DNA of 64,000 nucleotides from Hydrangea macrophylla (taxonomy: Eukaryota; Streptophyta; Magnoliopsida; Cornales; Hydrangeaceae). Positions within the stretch are counted from its first letter, which is position 1; every line of letters begins with the position of its first letter. Made by a program: the position numbers and the translations under genes. The notes beneath the pieces are model-generated. The model ran no database searches and was not told the origin of the DNA. It saw only the letters and a program-made list of their open reading frames with translations. The stretch spans positions 94,879,887-94,943,886 of the forward strand of contig CM066989.1 in the NCBI GenBank assembly GCA_033977485.1, in the 5' to 3' direction. Shown here in pieces: positions 57,543 through 64,000 of the stretch.

Positions 57543-58412
57543 TCAATGATGGAAAGCTGTGGGGTTATATCAAACATAAGTCCCTCTCTCACTAGAATTT
57601 TTATAATAGTTTATCCACTTGCAACCAATGAAAAATATCCTCCAAAGGGAACGATCATAAATCAATTTCTAAAACAGATTAATTTTCATATTATAAAGAA
57701 CTAATGAGAATTTTTAATTTAAAATCATAGTTTATACATTTTCCATAAATATCTAATATTTGTTAATGAGTCAAAATTCAATTTTCTTTATCCATGCTCG
57801 ATAAACATTTCATCCATTTTTATCATTTAAAAAAAAACTAATTTTGACAAACTAATGGTTTTGCTCATGCATACCAAACAATATAACATATACTATACAT
57901 GCGTAAGCAGTTATCATACTATAATTAAATAAACAATAAACAAGCACAATAAAACAGGCCATTCTCTTTCATGACACTATCTCCATAGTTCCATCTCATA
58001 GGCTTTAAGCTTCATGGCTCCAAGCTTCATAGTTCCATCTTGTGGCTTCAACTTGTGGCTCCTCCAACATATACATTTACAAAATCCTATACCTCCGAAG
58101 AGGTGTATAAAGTATCGAAGAAAAGTAAATCACTAAATTGGCTAGGGAAACCATTATAGTTCTCCTTTGCATATATAGGATTGGAACTATAATACTCTTT
58201 ACAATGCCACAAACTAAAATAATGTAAAATTTTAATATTTTAAATAACATATAAAAAATTTTTCCATGAGAGAAAAGGCTTCCTGCTTAAGAGGTTAATT
58301 GACATACATTCACAATATATGACATATAACCATTCATTCCATCATACGTCCTATATCTAATATAAAATGCAATTAATTACAACTTATGCATGTATAAACA
58401 TTATAAAATTAC
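57543..58412. other. Intergenic DNA between element A and the copia-like LTR
   Basis: Continuation of the 34151-34500 flank. AT-rich, no gene. Repeated TTCATGGCTCC/TTCATAGTTCC words near 58010-58040. It may be old copia sequence but is not placed. Confidence 0.4.
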
Positions 58413-59413
58413 TATTGGGTTTGTGCCCTCAAACCATTACTTTATGTATTAGCCATTGACATTTCAATATATGGATATCAGCTTTACATTTCATTATGTA
58501 TGTTTCTTTCATGAGATGATTATTAATCCTCAAGTATTGTAGTAAGTAATTCGTTATGTATGAGATATATGAAAGTGAGATATGTCTTACTATTCTTTGA
58601 TACTTAGAATTTGTCACAGTGGATGATGAGACTGGATATCTTGTCAGGTTTGCACCATAGCATATTAACTACCATTGGACGGAGAGATTAATCTCAATCA
58701 CTAGAGTGTAACTCTTAGTTAATAAGCTAGTGCGTATAGTGCATTAACGGGCCTGAGCTTTCCTATTGACACTCAAGACTGTCAACAGTTGATAGGAACT
58801 CATAACTTGTATAAGGTACGTGTTCTCAATCTTGAGACGACTATGAACACAGACTATGGATATGACTGCTTTAACTTACCAATCAGTGAGGTCTATAAAA
58901 GATCAACACCTGGGTATCTTAGATATGTTATGTTCATTGGGTTGTGAACATATATTGTCAAGATAGAATCTACCCTCTGATTTAGAGTAAGCATTCCCTG
59001 GAGTATGTCACCAAGTTGATTACTGAGAACTGCAGTCTTGTTGATAAATCGTTATCAACATGTAATCATGAGTGGTGAATGAAACTTAAGGAATAAAAGA
59101 AGTATTCATGATTTCAGGTTGATAGTAACAGTTATACGACTACCTCAATATGATTCCAAATGCTGATGGTAGAAAGACATTAGTACACCATACAAGTCTA
59201 GTTACCGCTTCGGATATGTTCTTTTGCGTTGGAGTTCAGTTACCATTTTATAGTGGAGTAAACGTTAACTGATCAGTTGGTTAGTTTACTGATCAAAGAG
59301 TTTGGTCATGCGAATTAACAACTCGTCTGAGCCAAGATAAAGAACCTAGGAGATCCCACTCTTAGCTCCGGTAGGATGTTTAGAAAGGCACATGAGGATA
59401 TTGTCAAGACAGG

Positions 59414-59490
59414 TTCGATCGATCGAAGGAGTCTCGATCAATTGAAGTCTAGACAGGTTCGATCGATCGAAGCCACTTCGATCGCTTGAA
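59414..59490. promoter_or_regulatory. Palindrome array in the copia-like LTR (4 motifs)
   Basis: Starts 59414/59433 and 59458/59477: two pairs of exactly 19 bp, 25 bp between pairs. Motifs are TTCGATCGATCGAA (twice), CTCGATCAATTGAA and TTCGATCGCTTGAA. It ends 23 bp before the TATA box. Confidence 0.83.
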
Positions 59491-59512
59491 CGTTAGGTCG
59501 GTTCTGGGAATC

Positions 59513-59520
59513 TATAAGTA
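59513..59520 (+). promoter_or_regulatory. TATA box of the copia-like LTR
   Basis: TCTATAAGTAGGGC directly downstream of the palindrome array; transcription would run rightward. Confidence 0.65.
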
Positions 59521-59702
59521 GGGCAGCTGCATCCAGAAAAATAGTTCATCATTTTAATGCGCCAAACGCTACAGAAACTATTTTAAAAGCTCCCAAACCT
59601 TCTCCTTCCTCTCTATTAGGGTTCCCACCAACCCTAGTCCTTCTGGCAGGCATCCACATGAGTCATAAGAGTGAAGACAGCCTAGTGGAAGCTGCTGCAC
59701 CA

Positions 59703-62700
59703 TGTGGATATCGCAGGTTTTCTTTCTTTTACCCACTTAATTCAAATATTTTTCAAATTCAAAGAGTCGCCACTTAATTTTTAAAAGGAAAAATTAAGAA
59801 ACCATTTAAAAGGAAACTGATCTTTTGCGAAACCAAAGATAAACTGGGTCCGGGGATTATGGAATGAGAGGGGAAGGAGCCCGGCGGACTAAAATACCCC
59901 CTCTCATCCTATCTCGCGATAGGCCTCTACTCAACATCCTTTTTAATCGAATTATTGATCTAAGCATGCCCTCAACTAATACATATATACATATACATTA
60001 CACAAGCATGTTGGAAATGGTGTAAAATTGCTAACGACAAAATATCATTCATAAGCCACGTAATTCAAGTAGCAAGCAACATGATATGCAATAGAGAACT
60101 AGAAAACATACCCGGGATCCGGCCGCAAATATTAAACGTGCAATGCATGCAAGAACCAAATAAATCTAAGAAAAGGTCTCTAACACATATATACACATAA
60201 GGCAAAACCTAGGCTAAGGTGTCGCACATGGAGCCGAAAATCAATATAAATCAAAGAATAGAATTAAACTAGAGAAGAGTTGAGAAATTGTACCTCAAAT
60301 GCGCTACAAAACAAAGGTTAGTACACATGCCTTAGACAAGATATAATATCAAAAATAATTAATCCTAAGTCATGTTCAATTAGATACAATTTAGACAAGA
60401 GATAAGTCCTACTTATGAATATTAGCATGTATGAATGAATGCATGAATATGAATAAGAATGAGATATGAATTTATTCACTAATTTGGATCACTTAGCCTC
60501 TGGATTTAAGCTAAATTATCATTATTCAAAACATGATTTGGATTCCAAGACATTAGGAGACCATTTGAGTTTAAATAAATAAGATTAGCCAAAAACAGGA
60601 GCAGTTTTTTATGAATTACAGAGAGCAGACCAGGTTTTCAAAAATCGAAATAAAATACTTTCAACGGTTTGATCTTAATGATTTTTGGATATGTTATGCC
60701 TCTGTAAGTCTAGTTTCTAACCCAAAAAGAAAATCAAGGTTTCAACGGTTAGATCTCCGGGAATATGGAAAATACCAGACCTCACTCAGGATTTTGCAAC
60801 TCTCTGTCCAGAGATCTTGTATGATTTTTTAAAAATAGCAAACAAATCCAAATTGCTTCATTCTTTTTAGGGAACCTTCCTAACACATTAAGGTTCTTAT
60901 AAAAAATTATTAGAGGTCATGAAAACTTGGTTAGAGCTCTGATCTATCAATTTTAAAACCGATTTGCTGTTCTGAAACTATTCTGAAATTCTGGACAGAT
61001 TGTGGTTGTCTCACAAAACTCATGATCAAACCATTCTAAGCATAAAATCCTACCAAAACAAAAATTACAGTGGTAAAACAATGTGTTATTGACACTCTCC
61101 CATTGGTTTCATTCAATTCCAACGGTCTGATTTCGAACTAAAAATCTTTGATCGAAAACAGTTTGTGAACCCACTGTTTTCATTTTGCTAGTTCAACTTT
61201 GTTGATTGGCCTCAACTATTAGATCATAATATTGGGCTTAAACCAAAACATTTCTTCTACCATTTGATGGTCATTGAAGACTAAGGACCTCTTTAGACTT
61301 ATGGACTTTTAATGAAGTATGAAATGGACTTCACAAAATCCCAAACAATGAACTCAAACTTATGGACCAAAACTTGAGTTCAAATCATTACTCCTACCAC
61401 TTGGTGGTCATTGGAGGCTAAAAACACACATACATGTAGGTTTTGGATGAAGTATGAAGAACTTCCAAAAACCCAAGGAAGAGGTTAGTCTAAGCCATAG
61501 AGATGGTCTTAAACTTAAAATATTTCTCCTACCATTTGATGGTCATTGGAGACTAAAGGAAAACAAATCCACATAAACCTCCATGGGATATAGCATGAAT
61601 CCCCACAAGATTTTTAATGAGGAGATTTCAAGTCATGAACTAAGACTTGAACTCAACCAACTATGTGTAGAGATGATCATAATCCACTTTAATCCCCATA
61701 TAAATCATAAGATCATAGGGAATTAGAGGATCAAACTCAAAGAAATCTAATGAGATATTGAAGATCTCATATATTTCTTTGAGAGGAATATAAACAAAAG
61801 AAAAGAAATCAAAATATTTGAATACTTCAAGTCAAAACTCTTTTATTCATAAATCCAAAGCTCTAATCCAAATTAATGAAACACCATGATATTCAATCAC
61901 AAATTCTAAGTGGTGTGTGAGGAAATGGGGGAGGAAGAGAGGTTTTGAAAATGTGTAAAGCTCCTAGATCTAAAAATTTGTGATTGAATTATTATATATG
62001 AAGATAAATTTTGAAGGTTTTACCTCTAGATCTTCTCAAAACTTGTAGAGATGTTGAATTCCTCAAGCTTTTCCTCTTCTTCTTCCTCAAGCTTCAAGCT
62101 CCTTCCATGGTGATTTGATGGTTGGGTAGAGTTTTGGTGGTGTTTGGGTAAAATAATTGGTAGAGTTTCTCTCTCTATATTTCTTTCCTCTAAAGCTCTC
62201 CCAATCTTTTTTCTATACAATTCAAGTGTCCCCCCCAAAATGAAAGAAAATGGGTCTTTTTATAGACTTTCATTATCTTAGGGGCTAAGATAAGGGTAGA
62301 TAGGTCAATTTGGGGTGGGTTAGGAATATTCTATGGCATCTCTAACTCTCCATGGCACTTCTATGTAATTCCAAGAAACTTGAAGGGCATTTAAGTTGGC
62401 TAGAATAAAGGAACATTCTAGAGCATCTTCAAAGCACATGGGAGATTAGTGCCCAACAAAGGGCTTTTTGGGTATTTACTTTGGATTAGGAATATGCCAA
62501 GGAATCTCTAACTCTCCAAATCACATGGGATACTTTCTTTTATTATTTTCCTTTTCTTATATATGTATATACATATATATATATATGTATAGACACATTT
62601 TTCATTTTAAATCTAAATTAATCATATGAGTCACCAAATAGCATCTTTTTCTTTTTTTTCTTTTTGAATCTAAAAATATGAGAAACAATGTTATTTTTAG

Positions 62701-62951
62701 AAAATATCATTATTATTATTATTTAATCTACTCCATTTTTTTTAGAAAGTAACTCATGATCTAGTGAGCTCGAGATAGATGGTCAGTGATAGGCCAAATC
62801 TAGTGTATTAGGAGCAAGGTTTGGGAACTTGAAGCTTTTCAGAAGTCGAAGCGATGAACTTGAAGAAAATCGTCGGGACATTATTCATCATTGATTTCTA
62901 GAGGTAAATCCCCCTAAGTTTAATAGTTCGGTCAAAATTGGGGTGTCTACA
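59703..62951 (-). repeat. Element C 3' LTR (Tat/Ogre type, 3249 bp)
   Basis: Minus-sense start TGTAGACACCCC at 62951 and end ATATCCACA at 59703. It shares with the Ogre-type LTR the end (TATCCACA), the AAGTGGCGACTC-like block near the end, and the TATA region (minus CTATAAAAAG at about 62257-62266, then TTTTGGGGGGGAC). Diagnostic words GGGTCCGGGG and CGCGATAGG lie near 59840-59920. No gene; no palindrome array. Confidence 0.8.
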
Positions 62952-63087
62952 GTTTGCCCCTCTTCGGCAGAGCTTGTGAAGCAACGCGTATCACAAGTGA
63001 ATGTCGAAGCCTGTGTGAAGACAAGCCTTTGACTGAGCTATTGAACTTAGGTAAAATAAAATGCGTTGCAAAAACATTCGTGGAGAC

Positions 63088-63160
63088 GGTCGGTGCTGGT
63101 CGTGCTCAATGGTGAGCTGCCTACGTATCCTTGGAGGAATCAGACCAGGACGTAGTTCGG
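63088..63160 (-). ncRNA. Conserved double-hairpin RNA element of element C
   Basis: Outer stem between 63121-63126 and 63150-63155 (CTACGT/ACGTAG), inner stem TCCT/AGGA (63128-63131 and 63135-63138). A second hairpin GCTCA/TGAGC lies near 63104-63118. The edge nearest the LTR stem is about 170 nt from the 3' LTR, against about 175 nt in the Ogre-type element. Confidence 0.55.
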
Positions 63161-63394
63161 GTAAGGGATCAAACACACGTAATCACAAATAAGCATACGG
63201 ATGAATGCACCTATCCTATCGTGATGCACGTGCTCAAGCAAATTTATACTCCATGCTCTCAGGTTCAATGACTTAGGACAATGCTACTCCTTATAGTAGC
63301 AAAACGTACCCTTTTGTCTTGAAATTCTTTCATGCCGATGATGTCCTATCTTGGGAAAGTCACGACTGTAATTAAATTTTTTTTTTTATGTGAA

Positions 63395-63725
63395 TAACGA
63401 TCGGCTGAGATTCACTTTGAGTCTTATACTCCGGTGCCGAGTCAGGTAGTATGATGAAAGACTGAGATGCGCTTTGCGTCTTATACTCCGGTGTCTTTAG
63501 GATCATCTGATCGACTGAGATGCGCTTTGCGTCTTAGACTCCGGTGCCGAGTCAGGAAGTGTGATGAAAGACTGAGATGCGCTTTGTGTCTTATACTCCG
63601 GTGTCTTTAGGATCATCTGATCGATTGAGATGCGCTTTGCGTCTTAGACTCCGGTGCCGAATCAGGAAATGTGATGAAAGACTGAGATGCGCTTTGCGTC
63701 TTATACTCCGGTGTCTTTCAAGAAA
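63395..63725. repeat. Alternating tandem repeat TGAGATGCGCTTTGCGTCTTA
   Basis: About seven units; the shared core is GACTGAGATGCGCTTTGCGT with TATACTCCGGTG or TAGACTCCGGTG. Two flank types alternate (GCCGAGTCAGGAAGTGTGAT and TCTTTAGGATCATCTGATCG), making a higher-order repeat of about 125 bp. Confidence 0.8.
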
Positions 63726-63728
63726 TGA

Positions 63729-63731
63729 GAT

Positions 63732-63765
<34 letters not shown>

Positions 63766-64000
63766 AGAAAAGTCAGAATCGCTCCAAATTCGATGACCCC
63801 AGATAACAGAAAAGTCATAATCGCTCCAGATTCAATGACCCCAATGATCGCAGAAAAGTCAGAATCGCTCCAGATTCAATGACCCCAATGATCGCAGAAA
63901 AGTCAGAATCGCTCCAGATTCAATGACCCCAAATAGCAGAAAAGTCAGAATCGCTCCAGATTCAATGACCCCAGACAGCAGAAAAGTCAGAATCGCTCCA
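63729..64000. repeat. Poly-T run and 30-40 bp tandem repeat
   Basis: A run of about 33 T is followed by units of GCAGAAAAGTCAGAATCGCT with CCAGATTCAATGACCCCA, at least six to the window end. Short frames over it are not genes. Confidence 0.8.

Larger units (their letters stand above)
58413..59702 (+). repeat. Copia-like LTR, 5' part, cut by element C
   Basis: Opens near TTGGGTTTGTGCCCTC, a start seen in plant copia LTRs. It runs without coding capacity through a palindrome array (59414-59490) and a TATA box (59513) to CTGCTGCACCA, where element C is inserted. The remainder should lie beyond element C outside the window. Lineage is tentative because no coding part is visible. Confidence 0.5.
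62952..64000 (-). mobile_element. Element C interior, 3' end, running off the window
   Basis: PPT (minus CGAAGAGGGGCAAAC) at 62952-62966, the conserved double-hairpin element, then tandem repeats (63395-63725 and 63770-64000). No coding frame is visible; the body of the element lies outside the window. Confidence 0.75.

Overview
The window is intergenic, repeat-dense DNA of a flowering plant, most likely a eudicot. I recognise no host protein-coding gene, tRNA or rRNA. Plant-specific mobile elements fill it: Ty3/gypsy Tekay, Athila and Ogre/Tat elements, Ty1/copia remnants, a CACTA transposase with plant-type introns, a Helitron end, a Mutator-like foldback element and a MITE. The genus cannot be told from the sequence.

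Layout. 1-8.2 kb: AT-rich DNA with a decayed CACTA transposase gene and terminus (2.1-3.9 kb), a Helitron 3' end (4.7 kb), microsatellites, and a copia integrase relict split by a 164-bp MITE (7.3-8.2 kb). 8.2-34.15 kb: one Ogre/Tat-type element (plus strand). Its left LTR is cut short and split by a complete, very young Tekay element (minus strand, 8323-18903, TSD ACCAT). Its gag is split by a solo LTR of a related family (24204-26967, TSD TCCAA). It has no recognisable protease, RT or integrase. 34.5-57.5 kb: element A, an Athila-like non-autonomous element (plus strand, TSD ATGAA). Its left LTR carries a 1206-bp Mutator-like foldback element with a 9-bp TSD. Its interior carries a complete but decayed Athila element B (minus strand, 40109-54782, TSD CCTAA) with gag, pol, a putative spliced accessory gene and an env-like gene. 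57.5-59.7 kb: a copia-like LTR. 59.7-64 kb: LTR and 3' interior of another Tat/Ogre element (element C, minus strand), running off the window.

Main discovery candidate: arrays of a 14-bp palindrome (consensus TTCGATCGATCGAA) occur in pairs 18-19 bp apart, with pairs usually 16-25 bp apart. The arrays sit just upstream of a TATA box in five unrelated or distantly related transcription units: Tekay LTR, element A LTR, Athila B LTR, the internal promoter of the Athila env-like gene, and a copia-like LTR. Four of these five have a second array about 340-425 bp downstream of the TATA box. The fifth is cut by another insertion before that point. The Ogre/Tat LTRs and the related solo LTR lack the arrays. 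This looks like a cis-regulatory cassette shared across retrotransposon families.

Other notable points: an acidic accessory ORF between PBS and gag in the Tekay element; a parasite-host relation between A and B (same PBS, U5 end and 3' UTR); and a conserved two-hairpin RNA element about 170 nt upstream of the 3' LTR in both Ogre/Tat elements, with a compensatory base change.
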